Assembly (NCBI GenBank): GCA_016302585.1
Contig: JAEDNI010000001.1
Coordinates: 21,230-85,229 of the forward strand
DNA length: 64,000 nucleotides
From: Paludibacteraceae bacterium
Lineage (GTDB): Bacteria; Bacteroidota; Bacteroidia; Bacteroidales; Paludibacteraceae
Direction: 5' to 3'
Under the pieces are notes generated by a model. That model was not told the origin of the DNA. It worked only from the letters and a program-made list of their open reading frames with translations, and made no database searches. The position numbers and the translations under genes were made by a program. Within the stretch, counting starts at the first letter, position 1, and each line of letters starts with the position of its first letter. Shown in pieces: positions 9,592-19,000 of the stretch.

Positions 9592-11319
9592 TTAATCAAT
9601 CTGTAAATCCAATGTTTCTTTCAGTTGTGCGAGTGCAGGATTTTGTTCTGCCATAAGGGCATATTTTTCTTCCGCTGTAAACGCCATCTGCTCTTGATTA
9701 AACTCCGCCTGAATCAGTTCTATACTCAGGTGCTCGTTATGCAGTTGAGCACGCAATTGACGAAGTAAATTAGGCAGTGCTTTGCGCATTTCCGCCAATT
9801 GCCATGGGTTGGGCAGGACGATTTGCGCTTGTTGTTCACCAATCAGTTGCGGAGCATAAATCTCCATCAACTCTTTCAGACGCAATTCCTCTTTATGGGC
9901 AGCCGCAAGACCAACCCATGCGTCTCTGAGTTGGTCAGCCGTAAAAGGGCGATTAGACTCCTCCTGTGCAGGAGTCTTAGTCATTGGTGATTGGTTATTG
10001 GTAGTGGATGATTGGTTTTCTTTTGGAGCCTCTTCTTTCTTCGCGCCGAAAGCCAAACCAATCTTCGGCATCTTAGGGATGCTTGCTGTTGGAACACTTG
10101 GTTGACTAGTGGTACTAAGCTGTTCAGCTGGTTTAGCAGGCTCTGCGGGGTTAACAGGCTTTGCAGGATCAGCCGGTCTGGGTGCTGTTTTGGCTGTCTG
10201 TGGCGCCGATTGAGGCACATTTTGTACTACACCGAGTTGGCATAGTTTGATGAGCGCCAGTTCCACCGTTAGGCGTTTATTACGCGCTGTGCGATAATTG
10301 ATATCACAGGTGTTGAGGATATCAAGGGCCTGGAAGATCCAGATAGGGTGACAACGCTTTGCCTGCTCCCCATAGCGCGCACGAATAGAGTCTCCTATCT
10401 CTAATAACGGGAGAGTTTGCGGGTCTTTGCTGACCAGCACATCACGTAGGTGTTGCGCAAAACCAATCACAAAATGTCCGGCATCGAAACCGTTATTGAG
10501 TACATCGTTGAAGAGCAACAGCGTGCCCGCCACATCATGCGCCAGCGCTTTATCTACCAGCGAGAAGTAATAGTCGGCATTGAGTACATTCAGTACGGCT
10601 ATTGTCTGTTCGTAGGTGATGGTGTTTCCGCAGAAAGCCACTAACTGATCGAAGATAGAGAGTGCGTCGCGCATACCGCCATCGGCTTTCTGCGCCACTA
10701 CGTTCAGCGCCTCTTCACTCACCGCGATACCTTCATTCGCAGCTACTTTCTGCAGGTAGGCGATGGTATCGGGTACGGTGATGCGATTGAAATCGTACAC
10801 TTGACAGCGACTGAGGATAGTAGGCAACACCTTATGTTTCTCAGTGGTAGCGAGAATAAAGATGGCATACGAAGGGGGTTCCTCCAGCGTCTTCAGCAGT
10901 GCGTTGAATGCACCGGCAGAAAGCATATGCACCTCGTCGATGATATAAACAGAGTACTTACCAATCTGCGGCGGGATACGCACTTGATCAATGAGCGAAC
11001 GGATGTCCTCTACCGAGTTGTTAGACGCCGCATCGAGTTCGTGGATGTTAAACGAACGCTGTTCATTAAAGGCCTTGCAACTCTCGCACTCGTTACATGC
11101 ATCAAAGCCGTTTTGCGGATTGAGACAGTTGATGGTCTTGGCGAAGATACGGGCGCAGGTGGTCTTACCTACTCCACGCGGACCGCAAAACAGGTATGCA
11201 TGTGCCAGGTGATTTTGGCGAATCGCATTCTGCAGCGTCTGTGTAAGCGCTTGCTGACCCACCACGGACTCAAAGGTCTGCGGCCTGTACTTTCGCGCTG
11301 ATACTACATAATTTTCCAT
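9592..11319 (-). CDS. dnaX: DNA polymerase III subunit gamma/tau
   Basis: Clamp-loader ATPase, 575 aa. Walker A GPRGVGKTTC is at about 45-54, the zinc-binding Cys set (CLNPQNGFDACNECESC) at 65-81, and the sensor and SRC motifs (ILATTEKHKVLPTILSRCQ) follow. After the clamp-loader core comes a Pro/Ala/Lys linker and a short tau-like C-terminal domain. The linker holds a 35-bp heptamer tract (9983-10017) encoding NQSSTTNNQSPMT. The start overlaps the 3' end of the phosphopantetheinyl transferase gene by 50 bases. I saw no A-AAA-AAG slippery site in the linker, so a programmed gamma product is not evident. Confidence 0.95.
   Translation of the reverse strand: MENYVVSARKYRPQTFESVVGQQALTQTLQNAIRQNHLAHAYLFCGPRGVGKTTCARIFAKTINCLNPQNGFDACNECESCKAFNEQRSFNIHELDAASNNSVEDIRSLIDQVRIPPQIGKYSVYIIDEVHMLSAGAFNALLKTLEEPPSYAIFILATTEKHKVLPTILSRCQVYDFNRITVPDTIAYLQKVAANEGIAVSEEALNVVAQKADGGMRDALSIFDQLVAFCGNTITYEQTIAVLNVLNADYYFSLVDKALAHDVAGTLLLFNDVLNNGFDAGHFVIGFAQHLRDVLVSKDPQTLPLLEIGDSIRARYGEQAKRCHPIWIFQALDILNTCDINYRTARNKRLTVELALIKLCQLGVVQNVPQSAPQTAKTAPRPADPAKPVNPAEPAKPAEQLSTTSQPSVPTASIPKMPKIGLAFGAKKEEAPKENQSSTTNNQSPMTKTPAQEESNRPFTADQLRDAWVGLAAAHKEELRLKELMEIYAPQLIGEQQAQIVLPNPWQLAEMRKALPNLLRQLRAQLHNEHLSIELIQAEFNQEQMAFTAEEKYALMAEQNPALAQLKETLDLQID
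9983..10017 (-). repeat. Heptamer tract B (in frame in dnaX)
   Basis: Five 7-bp units on the + strand (ATTGGTG, ATTGGTT, then ATTGGTA, GTGGATG, ATTGGTT). It falls in the flexible linker of DnaX and encodes an Asn/Gln/Ser/Thr-rich stretch. Confidence 0.85.
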
Positions 11320-11881
11320 ATGCTATGCTGTATATATATTTCTCTTTTTCAAAGGTCTCGATGTTCGATTCTCGATTATCGATTACTGTTTGCAATTGTT
11401 CAAACGATTGTATTCCTACTCCCTGTGCTTTGACGATGGCCTCTTTCAGGGTCCATAACCGCGTAAATTCCCTATCGCTTTCGATTTTTGATTTTTGATT
11501 TTTGATTTTTGATTGCTCAAATTTATTCATCGTTCGCGCGAGCAAGTCGTCGTCGGCATGGCGGATCGCTTCTATGTCAATTCCTATCGGATGCTCATCT
11601 ATGGCTACGGCGATACCGTGTTTGCAATGACTGATACTGAAATATGGTCCGTTCGGCCAAAAAGGTTTTCCGTACTCGTTATAGCACCAATCCTCTAACC
11701 CAAAACCCTTATTCTGCAAGCTCTCCGCGAGCATCATCCACGATTTGAGGCAACAGAACTGACCGAAGATATGCTTATAACGCAAGGCCTGTTCTCGCCG
11801 TTGAGTATTGACGAGCGGTAACAGCCTTTGCACCTCTTCGTCTGTACACTCCTCCATCCTATCAAATATCGCGATGTGCAT
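11270..11881 (-). CDS. 4'-phosphopantetheinyl transferase superfamily protein
   Basis: 203 aa. It transfers the phosphopantetheine arm of CoA to a carrier protein. The Mg/CoA motifs are GIDIEAIRHAD (about residue 98) and WTLKEAIVKAQG (about 144-155). The size and layout fit Sfp-like enzymes rather than AcpS. Two heptamer tracts lie in frame: 11484-11511, encoding a KIKNQKSKIE stretch between the motifs, and 11361-11388 near the C-terminus. It overlaps dnaX by 50 bases and the RND pump gene by 20. No PKS or NRPS genes are visible, so its client carrier protein is unknown. Confidence 0.85.
   Translation of the reverse strand: MHIAIFDRMEECTDEEVQRLLPLVNTQRREQALRYKHIFGQFCCLKSWMMLAESLQNKGFGLEDWCYNEYGKPFWPNGPYFSISHCKHGIAVAIDEHPIGIDIEAIRHADDDLLARTMNKFEQSKIKNQKSKIESDREFTRLWTLKEAIVKAQGVGIQSFEQLQTVIDNRESNIETFEKEKYIYSIAYGKLCSISAKVQAADL
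11361..11388 (-). repeat. Heptamer tract C (in frame in PPTase gene)
   Basis: Four 7-bp units (ATGTTCG, ATTCTCG, then ATTATCG, ATTACTG) encoding VIDNRESNIE near the C-terminus. Confidence 0.75.
11484..11511 (-). repeat. Heptamer tract D (in frame in PPTase gene)
   Basis: Four identical ATTTTTG units plus a decayed fifth. This is the most homogeneous tract in the window, which suggests recent growth. Encodes Lys/Asn/Gln/Ser/Ile residues between two catalytic motifs. Confidence 0.85.
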
Positions 11882-14800
11882 AAACTTTCCAATAGACGAC
11901 AGGAAGGATGGTAACAGTCAGCGGCAGGGTGAAGATCGTCCCGAAACAAATCACCACACCCATCGGCATCCAAAGACTCGTAGCCGCAATAATCATTGGC
12001 AACACACCAAGGGCTGTAGTAGCACTGGTGAGGAAGACCGGTCGCATACGTCGTTGACCAGCATAGAAAGCGGCTTCACGATAAGTGAGATGTTTGGATT
12101 TTCGGCAGTCCTCAGCGTATTCGTACATCATGATGGCATTTCGGACGATAATACCGATCAGACTGACAATACCTAACACAGCTGTGATGGATATATCGAG
12201 TTGGAATATCCACAAACCTAACATCGCGCCGAAGACGCAGAGTACGGAACTGGAAAGGGCCAGCAGCGCCAAACCGATCTTACCAAAGTGATACAGCAGT
12301 AAGATCAACATCACAGCCAGTGCAGCCACAATAGACCAGAAGATCTGTGGGAGTATCATATCATTGATCTCCGTTAAGCCGCCGTAAGTGATGCTTACCC
12401 CTTCGGGCAAATCCGTAACATGCTTATCCACCCATTCGCGCACTTTCTTTTCGGCAGATACCTGACTGGTCGAGCCGCATAGGTCGGAACCCACCGTGAT
12501 AGTTCGTACGGCATTTCGACGTTCGAGATGGGTATGATGCCAAGTGGGTTCGATAGAGGCTACCTGCCGCAGCGGCACCCAAATCCCGGGAATTGCTGTA
12601 GGTACCTGAATTGCACCTAACTCATCTGTGTTCATCTCGCTCACACCGGCCGTATAGAGTACAACAGGTACACTGTAAGAACCTTCGTACAAGGTTGTGA
12701 TGGTGGCGCCTTGCGTAGCCTGACGCAGATATAGGGATAGAACAGTCTGGGTGATACCTAAACGTGTCGCCTCGTCGGGTTTGAGCACGATACGCGTTGA
12801 AGGTGCCATGTTACTATAATCGGAATGTACCCATTGCAGTTCGGGTTGCTCCATCATGAAGCGGAAGATACTATCGGCAATAGGGGCCATCTTCTCCCAG
12901 TCGTCGCCTTGTACACGCACCTCCAGCGGGTTTCTTACAGACTGATAGTCCAGTTGTTTGAAACGCGCATAAGCGTTCGGGAAATAATTCTCATAGCGAC
13001 GGCTGTACTCTTTGAGGACCTGTCCGGTAGCATGGCTGGACTTCGTGTTCACAATGAGCTGTGCGTAGTTGGTAGCCGGTGTCTGCGGCGTATAAGTTGC
13101 ATGGAAACGCGGGGAAGACTGACCAATGAAGGACGTCACACTCGTCACACGCTGATCGGCACGCAGGATGGTCGCTAAACTATCCGCTACTGCTGCACTC
13201 TCTTCGAGTGGTGCTCCGTCGCGTAAATGAATCTCTACGGCAAAGAACTCCCGTTCTGCTTTCGGCAGCAGTTGCAGGTTCAGGCGTGTAAGCAGGAAGA
13301 TACCGATACCTAAGGCACCGCCTAACATACACAAAACAATAATCGGTTTGTCGAAACAACGCTGCAGCAGTTTCTTATAACTATCCTGCAACCAGGTGAA
13401 GAACTTATTCTGGATTCGTTCGAAGCGATTCAGTTCCTCTTCCTTGCGTTCGCGAATGAAGCGGAAGGAAAGATATGGTGTCACCCAAGTCGCATAGAAG
13501 ATACTGGCAACTAAAGCAAAGAGGACGGCCCATGGGAAGAGTTGTACGAACTCCCCTAATGGACCTGTGATGATACGCGTCATGGGGAAGAACATACCGC
13601 ATATCGCCATGGTAGCCAAGGACATTGGGACAAACAGCATACTCGTGCTAACCACAGCGGAGTACCACCGCGAGTGTCGACGAGCTAATTGGTTCGTATA
13701 GCCGTCAATGACAATGACGCTATCGTCCACGATCATTCCCAAAACGAAGATTAGGGCTGCCAGCGTGACGGTATTCAACTCGATACCCGTGACAAACATC
13801 AGTCCGATACAGATTGCAGTGCAGACAGGTAGACCTGTCGCCGCTATGAGGGCCGTACGTAACGGGAAGAACATCAGCATGACGGCTATCACCACGAGGA
13901 TAGAGATGATGATGTCTCGTAAGAACGATACGACGGAGTCGTTTACTACCTTCGGCTGGTCTGTGATACGATGGAACCGTATATCGGGCGGCAGCATGGC
14001 AGCGGCTTGAGCCAGTTGTTTATCTACTTCTTGGCCAAAGGCCACGATGTTATTCCCGGGCACCATTTCCATGTTCAGGATCAGACAGGGTGCTCCGTCA
14101 AACTCGACGTACTGTTTGGGCTTCTGATAGCGCCGTTCGATCGTCGCAATGTCTTTGAGGCGTATGGTAGCACCGGTAGCAGGATCGGACCAGACGATCT
14201 GTTCCTGCAGTTCGTATTCCGACTGATAGGGGATCACCACTTGCAGCGCACCGCTAGCATCGTTGTCGCCACCTATGGTGCGCAGCCCCTGCAGGGCTAC
14301 TTGTGCTTCGAGAACAGACGGACTGATGCCGTAGGCCGATAGACGTTCCGGATTGATGGTGATGGCTATCTCTTCTGTCTGCTGACCCATGATGCACAGT
14401 TTACCCATCTCGGGGATAGTGCGTAGAGTCGAACAGATTTGCTTGGCGTACTGCTCCAGTTCACGGGGACTGCGTTCCGCACTCTCCACCGCAATAAGCA
14501 GAGAGGACGTGTTCCCGAAATCATCAATGAGTAAGGTCTGGAGAACACCTTGCGGCAGTTGAGTCTTCTGCAGCAGTGGTAGGCCGGCACGAATCTTATT
14601 CCATGCCTTATCGCCATCTACGCCGTGCATGCGTAGCATGACATAGACGTAGGAAAAACCGTCCTCACTATTACTATACGTAAGGGACTTATCGACTGCT
14701 TCGAAGGAATTGATATAATCCTCGAGGGGTATGGTCACCTGCTGCTCCACCTCACTGGCGGTAGCACCCGGATAGAGAGCTACTACTAAAGCTTGACGGA

Positions 14801-14933
14801 GGGTGAACTGCGGGAACTCATCTTTGTTCATCTTCGGCAACGAATAGATACCGAAGGTCATAAGGATGAGGAACAGCGCGATCACCAGACCGTGCCTCCG
14901 CATCGCTATTTCTATGTGTTTACTTGTTTTCAC
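11862..14933 (-). CDS. RND efflux transporter, inner-membrane permease
   Basis: 1023 aa, AcrB/MexB-like: a first membrane helix near residues 14-30, a large periplasmic loop, a central membrane block (DIIISILVVIAVMLMFFPLRTALIAATG), a second loop and a terminal block. The proton-relay region is present (LAALIFVLGMIVDDSVIVIDG). The ORF begins with GTG at 14933, which overlaps the end of the adaptor gene; the next ATG would remove ten residues before the first helix. It pairs with the lipoprotein adaptor directly upstream. No TolC-type channel gene is in the operon. Substrate unknown. Confidence 0.92.
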   Translation of the reverse strand: MKTSKHIEIAMRRHGLVIALFLILMTFGIYSLPKMNKDEFPQFTLRQALVVALYPGATASEVEQQVTIPLEDYINSFEAVDKSLTYSNSEDGFSYVYVMLRMHGVDGDKAWNKIRAGLPLLQKTQLPQGVLQTLLIDDFGNTSSLLIAVESAERSPRELEQYAKQICSTLRTIPEMGKLCIMGQQTEEIAITINPERLSAYGISPSVLEAQVALQGLRTIGGDNDASGALQVVIPYQSEYELQEQIVWSDPATGATIRLKDIATIERRYQKPKQYVEFDGAPCLILNMEMVPGNNIVAFGQEVDKQLAQAAAMLPPDIRFHRITDQPKVVNDSVVSFLRDIIISILVVIAVMLMFFPLRTALIAATGLPVCTAICIGLMFVTGIELNTVTLAALIFVLGMIVDDSVIVIDGYTNQLARRHSRWYSAVVSTSMLFVPMSLATMAICGMFFPMTRIITGPLGEFVQLFPWAVLFALVASIFYATWVTPYLSFRFIRERKEEELNRFERIQNKFFTWLQDSYKKLLQRCFDKPIIVLCMLGGALGIGIFLLTRLNLQLLPKAEREFFAVEIHLRDGAPLEESAAVADSLATILRADQRVTSVTSFIGQSSPRFHATYTPQTPATNYAQLIVNTKSSHATGQVLKEYSRRYENYFPNAYARFKQLDYQSVRNPLEVRVQGDDWEKMAPIADSIFRFMMEQPELQWVHSDYSNMAPSTRIVLKPDEATRLGITQTVLSLYLRQATQGATITTLYEGSYSVPVVLYTAGVSEMNTDELGAIQVPTAIPGIWVPLRQVASIEPTWHHTHLERRNAVRTITVGSDLCGSTSQVSAEKKVREWVDKHVTDLPEGVSITYGGLTEINDMILPQIFWSIVAALAVMLILLLYHFGKIGLALLALSSSVLCVFGAMLGLWIFQLDISITAVLGIVSLIGIIVRNAIMMYEYAEDCRKSKHLTYREAAFYAGQRRMRPVFLTSATTALGVLPMIIAATSLWMPMGVVICFGTIFTLPLTVTILPVVYWKVYAHRDI

Positions 14934-15927
14934 TTACTTTACAACCTTCGTAAAGTTTCTGATATCCTTCCGTGATGACCACATCACCGGGTTCCAATCC
15001 ATTAAGCACGCGTACACCGTCTGCTTCGTAACCTCCTACAGTGATCAGACGTCTCGTGGCCTGGTCGTCTTGTTTGATCCATACGGTAGCACCTTCGGGT
15101 TTGAGAAGGATGCACTTCGCCGGCACGACGATGGCTTCGCTGCGCAGTACAGGCAGACATACGATACCTACCATACCTGTTCGCAGGATGTCTTTACCGC
15201 CTTCTACACGAGCTAGTGCTTCGTAAGTATGCGTGAGAGGATTAGCCGTCACACTCTTCGAACTCAAGCGAACAGGGAAATTCCGGTTGACGGCCGCACA
15301 CTCCATCTCGCCCTTTTCGGATAGGTCACCCACTTCGGCCTCAGGTACGGTGAAACGAACGGTGAAAGCAGAGATATCCAATATCGAACAGAGTTTGGTA
15401 CCCGGGATTATCGACTGCCCAACCGATACGTTCAGCCCACTCAACACACCATCGCAGGGTGCGGAAAGGGTGCACTCCTGCAGATGTTCTTTGGCTGCCG
15501 CATAGAGGGCTTTGGCTTGGGTGTACTGACTCTCAATCTCCACGAGTTTTTGGTCGGAAACCACCCCTTTGTCATGCACTTTGCTTACACGATTATACCC
15601 ATCCTCCGCTTGACGGAAGGTTGCCTCAGCCGACTGAAGGGTATTCAGCGCTTGGGTGTTATCGACGCTCAGAATCGTCTGACCTTTAAACACTTGTTGA
15701 CCGTTCTTCGCCTCTACGGACACTACTCTACCTGCCGTCTGCATACTCAGAGGCGTCTCTTGGGCGGGTTCAACTACTCCGACATAACGCGCTACAGCAT
15801 TATTGGTCTGTTGCGCGATGATGACGGTACGAACAGGAATCGCAGCACGCTCAACATGCTTGCTTTCAGTCTTGCTGCACGCCATCAGGGCAAGAGATAA
15901 GAGAATTATATACGTAATTTTTCCCAT
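14920..15927 (-). CDS. RND efflux periplasmic adaptor (membrane fusion lipoprotein)
   Basis: 335 aa from the ATG at 15927. An open frame extends further upstream to 16146, but only this start gives a lipoprotein signal (MGKITYIILLSLALMACSK, lipobox LMAC). It has barrel-sandwich halves (GRVVSVEAKNGQQVFKGQ and APCDGVLSGLNVSVGQ), an alpha-hairpin between them and a C-terminal domain ending in GLEPGDVVITEGYQKL. It links the RND pump to an outer-membrane channel. The start overlaps the MATE gene end by 22 bases and the stop overlaps the pump start. Confidence 0.92.
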   Translation of the reverse strand: MGKITYIILLSLALMACSKTESKHVERAAIPVRTVIIAQQTNNAVARYVGVVEPAQETPLSMQTAGRVVSVEAKNGQQVFKGQTILSVDNTQALNTLQSAEATFRQAEDGYNRVSKVHDKGVVSDQKLVEIESQYTQAKALYAAAKEHLQECTLSAPCDGVLSGLNVSVGQSIIPGTKLCSILDISAFTVRFTVPEAEVGDLSEKGEMECAAVNRNFPVRLSSKSVTANPLTHTYEALARVEGGKDILRTGMVGIVCLPVLRSEAIVVPAKCILLKPEGATVWIKQDDQATRRLITVGGYEADGVRVLNGLEPGDVVITEGYQKLYEGCKVSENK

Positions 15928-17234
15928 TTTACAGATAAATATATAACTCGTGCAATTAAATGTGCAAAGTAAGCGATATAAAGGGCTTGTACGCCTACCC
16001 ATCGATAGGTAGCTACATACAGCAGCACAAATCCGACAGCCGCCCATATCATTGCATTTCGTATCGGAACTCCTGCGGTGGCACCTACATAGATACCATC
16101 CCACATAAACGCCAGTGCACTGACGATAGGCATGGCAATCAACCATCCCATGTACTTCTTCGCAGCAGCTAACACAGTCGCATCATTGGTCATCAAGGCG
16201 ATACAGTCTTGACCCCATACGGCATAGATCACCGTGAATACCAAGCCCACACCGATGGCCCAATAGAACAGTGCCCGGACAACACTCTCGACTTTTATCG
16301 GAGTGCTCGTTAGCACCTTTGGGTTCTCGACTTTCGACTCTCCTATGGCTTTACCAACAAGCGCTTCTCCAGCATAAGCGAATCCGTCCACGAAATAGGA
16401 GAAGAACATAAAGAGCTTCATAATGATACTGCTGACAGCCAGTTCTGTATCGCCATATCGGCTGGCCATGGACGTGAAGCCCACATAGACCACCATGAAA
16501 CAGAGCGAACGAATAAACAGGTTGCCGTTCAGCGCCATCATATGTCTCAGTTCCGACCATCGCAGTACCTCTTTCCAATGACCCGTAACTCGTAACCTAT
16601 AACCTATAACCACTATTAGGGCTGCAAGGATTAAACCAGAGTACTGCGCGATCAGAGTTCCCCATGCCACACCCACTACGCCCAGCGGCGTATAGACAGC
16701 CAAACAATAACTGGCTGCCATGTTAATGACGTTTACCACGATATCCACCGCCATCGCACTCTTCGCATCCTGCATGCCGATGAACCAACCCTTTACAGCC
16801 ATCAGACTCAAAGTAGCCGGAGCAGCCCAAATACGAACGAAGAAATACGAACGTGCGACTTCAGCCACTTCCGGTGAACAGGGTACGATAGCCAGAACAG
16901 CAGTGACGAAGAACCACTGGATTGCCCATACGAAGAGTGCTCCTATAAGAGCAATACTCACGCTCTGGCTTAGTATCTTCCCGCATTCATCATTTTCTTC
17001 CGTACCCCTTCCGAACGCTTGAGCCGTAAGGCCACTGGTACTGATGCGGAGAAAACCGAAGTTCCAATACAATAAATCAAAGAGCATAGTGCCGATGGCT
17101 ATTCCGCCTATCGCAGCGGCGTCACTCAGATGCCCGACGATTGCTGTATCTACGATTCCCACCAAGGGAATGGTGAAGTTCGCCAAGATACTCGGCACAG
17201 CAAGTTTTAATATGTCCCTATTTACAAGAAGCAC
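15906..17234 (-). CDS. MATE family multidrug efflux transporter
   Basis: 442 aa with about twelve membrane segments. The N-terminus (ILANFTIPLVGIVDTAIVGHL) is typical of the DinF-like MATE branch. It exports drugs or metabolites using Na+ or H+. Two loops carry heptamer-derived sequence: 16581-16615 (encoding GYRLRVTG) and 16285-16344 (encoding the ESKVENPKV stretch), both between membrane helices. It overlaps the AspT-like gene by 13 bases and the adaptor gene by 22. Confidence 0.92.
   Translation of the reverse strand: MLLVNRDILKLAVPSILANFTIPLVGIVDTAIVGHLSDAAAIGGIAIGTMLFDLLYWNFGFLRISTSGLTAQAFGRGTEENDECGKILSQSVSIALIGALFVWAIQWFFVTAVLAIVPCSPEVAEVARSYFFVRIWAAPATLSLMAVKGWFIGMQDAKSAMAVDIVVNVINMAASYCLAVYTPLGVVGVAWGTLIAQYSGLILAALIVVIGYRLRVTGHWKEVLRWSELRHMMALNGNLFIRSLCFMVVYVGFTSMASRYGDTELAVSSIIMKLFMFFSYFVDGFAYAGEALVGKAIGESKVENPKVLTSTPIKVESVVRALFYWAIGVGLVFTVIYAVWGQDCIALMTNDATVLAAAKKYMGWLIAMPIVSALAFMWDGIYVGATAGVPIRNAMIWAAVGFVLLYVATYRWVGVQALYIAYFAHLIARVIYLSVKWEKLRI
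16285..16344 (-). repeat. Heptamer tract E (in frame in MATE gene, two short blocks)
   Basis: Two blocks of 7-bp units of one family: CTCTCGA, CTTTTAT at 16285-16298, and TTCTCGA, CTTTCGA plus CTCTCCT at 16324-16344, separated by unrelated bases. Weaker than the other tracts. Confidence 0.55.
16581..16615 (-). repeat. Heptamer tract F (in frame in MATE gene)
   Basis: Five 7-bp units (ACCCGTA, ACTCGTA, then ACCTATA twice and ACCACTA), encoding an inter-helix loop. Confidence 0.8.
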
Positions 17235-18889
17235 AAGATCATTAGTTGTCCCGTGAGTACGCGCAAGAACATCGTCAGCGGGTAAACTGTAGAGTACGCT
17301 ACGGCAGCACGGTCATTCGAACTACTCTGCGAGGTAGCGTAAGCCAATGCAGGCGGATCGGTCGTTGAACCTGCGATAAGTCCCATCAGCGTGAAGTAAT
17401 CCAACTTCATCCACTTGCGTCCAATGATGCCGATGATGAGGAGCGGCAACAAGGTGATGAGCACACCGTAACCGATCCATATATATCCGCCACCCAACAA
17501 AGTAGGAATAAAACTCTTTCCGGCTCCGAAACCGACGGACGCCAAGAAGAGTGCGATACCAATCTCACGAATCATCAGGTTCGCCGAAGTGGTGGTATAA
17601 GTCACAACATGATACTTCGTTCCGAAAGCTCCCATCAGGATCGCTACAATCAGCGAGCCACCCGCCAGACCTAACTTAAACGGTTGTCCCAGCCCCGGCA
17701 GAGCAATGGGCAACATACCTAAGACCACACCTAAGACGATACCGAAGAAGAGCGATGCCAGATTTGGCGCATCAAGTTTCTTGGTAGAATTACCGAAAGC
17801 CTTCGCCATCTTATCCACCGCTTCCTGCTCGCCTACCACGGTCAGACGGTCTCCCATCTGCAACCGTAACTCCGGCGTTGCCAACAGTTCCACACCCGCA
17901 CGACGAATACGCGTGATAGTGATGTTAAACGCTTCACGCACACGCAGGTCCATGATACGCTTACCGTTCAGTTTCGGTTTGGTGACGATGATATGGCGGT
18001 TGACAAGATGTACTTGCTTCTCCTGCTCCTCCCATTTCACATCCGTCAGTTGACCGAGTAGCAGCACCGTGCGTTCGTTCTGATGATCCGTTATGAACCG
18101 CACCTGGTCACCGACGTGGAGAATGGTCTCGGCATCCGGCATGAACTCATTGCCTTCTTTATTTATCACGCGCGACACAACGATCGTCACATGCGTAAGC
18201 AGACTCAGTTCGCGTACACGCAGACCCTCTATCTGCGGATTGGTCAGCGTCATGTCGTAACGCGATATCGTCTTTTGTTCACCCTGCTCTGCTTGCACTT
18301 TCTCTTCCTCTTTCTCTACGCGGATACGGAATATCCAGCGGAGTAGCAGAAGCGAGAAGATGATTCCTACCACACCAAGGGGGTACGCCATTGCATATCC
18401 GCTTGCAATCACCGATGAGTCGGCACCTTGTGTGATGTCCTGAAAGGTCTGCTCGGCTGCACCCAGACCAGGCGTGTTCGTAACCGCACCGAAGAGTACA
18501 CCTGTGATAACCGGCGTCTCGACTTTAAAGATATAATGGATTGCTACAGCGGTCAAACAGCCCAATAGTACGATACCCGCCGCCAAAGCGTTTAAGCGGA
18601 TACCACCCTTACCGAAGGACGAGAAGAAAGACGGACCTACCTGCAGACCTATCGAATAGACAAAGAGAATCAGACCGAGGTCTTTCGCAAAACTCTCCAC
18701 CAACGGATCCAAGCGCATGCCGAAATGACTGCAGGCGATAGCGCAGAACAAGATCCACGTGATACCTAAGGTGATGCCTTTGAACTTCAACTTTTCGCCC
18801 AACCAGATACCTACCGCGATGGCCAAAGCCAGCACGACGATCGAGTGCGCGATACCCGTTCCAAAGATTAAATTATTGATCCATTCCAT
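17222..18889 (-). CDS. AspT/YidE-type transporter with two RCK_C domains
   Basis: 555 aa. Two blocks of membrane helices (AspT/YidE/YbjL duplication domain) flank two TrkA-C (RCK_C) domains at about residues 205-375 (ISRYDMTLTNPQIEGLRVRE and KPKLNGKRIMDLRVREAFN). The second block has LIAGSTTDPPALAYA, characteristic of the family. AspT exchanges aspartate and alanine; the substrate of this branch is not known. It is the first gene of the eight-gene minus operon, directly behind the promoter at 18924-18955. Confidence 0.9.
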   Translation of the reverse strand: MEWINNLIFGTGIAHSIVVLALAIAVGIWLGEKLKFKGITLGITWILFCAIACSHFGMRLDPLVESFAKDLGLILFVYSIGLQVGPSFFSSFGKGGIRLNALAAGIVLLGCLTAVAIHYIFKVETPVITGVLFGAVTNTPGLGAAEQTFQDITQGADSSVIASGYAMAYPLGVVGIIFSLLLLRWIFRIRVEKEEEKVQAEQGEQKTISRYDMTLTNPQIEGLRVRELSLLTHVTIVVSRVINKEGNEFMPDAETILHVGDQVRFITDHQNERTVLLLGQLTDVKWEEQEKQVHLVNRHIIVTKPKLNGKRIMDLRVREAFNITITRIRRAGVELLATPELRLQMGDRLTVVGEQEAVDKMAKAFGNSTKKLDAPNLASLFFGIVLGVVLGMLPIALPGLGQPFKLGLAGGSLIVAILMGAFGTKYHVVTYTTTSANLMIREIGIALFLASVGFGAGKSFIPTLLGGGYIWIGYGVLITLLPLLIIGIIGRKWMKLDYFTLMGLIAGSTTDPPALAYATSQSSSNDRAAVAYSTVYPLTMFLRVLTGQLMILCFL

Positions 18890-18923
18890 ACGCGTAAATG
18901 CATATACACACTAAAAGCGACTG

Positions 18924-18955
18924 CAAAAGTACAAAAAAATAATGACATACACAAG
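18924..18955 (-). promoter_or_regulatory. Promoter of the AspT/MATE/RND/dnaX operon
   Basis: On the minus strand: CTTG, 20 bases, TACTTTTG (-7 box at 18924-18931). It continues from CTTG as TGTATGTCAT plus a T tract, the extended form seen at most promoters here. The start codon is 35 bases downstream. Confidence 0.85.
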
Positions 18956-18975
18956 AGTGTATGCCATTTTTTTGC
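18942..18975 (-). terminator. Terminator of the endonuclease gene, overlapping the next promoter
   Basis: A hairpin with a 7-bp inner stem (CATACAC / GTGTATG), one mismatch and 3 more pairs; loop AAGA. In the minus direction it is followed by TTATTTTTTT. It lies about 30 bases past the endonuclease stop. The loop and stem edge contain the CTTG (-33) element of the downstream operon promoter. Confidence 0.65.
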
Positions 18976-19000
18976 AGATTTTACTGCATTTTTCTATCAA

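Noticed and set aside
9560..9592. Promoter or terminator between dnaX and the YgiQ-type gene
   Set aside because: The 31-base gap contains only a GGATCC duplication; no promoter geometry or hairpin with T-run.
15928..16146. N-terminal extension of the RND adaptor
   Set aside because: Lies inside the MATE gene and has no signal; the lipoprotein start at 15927 is better.
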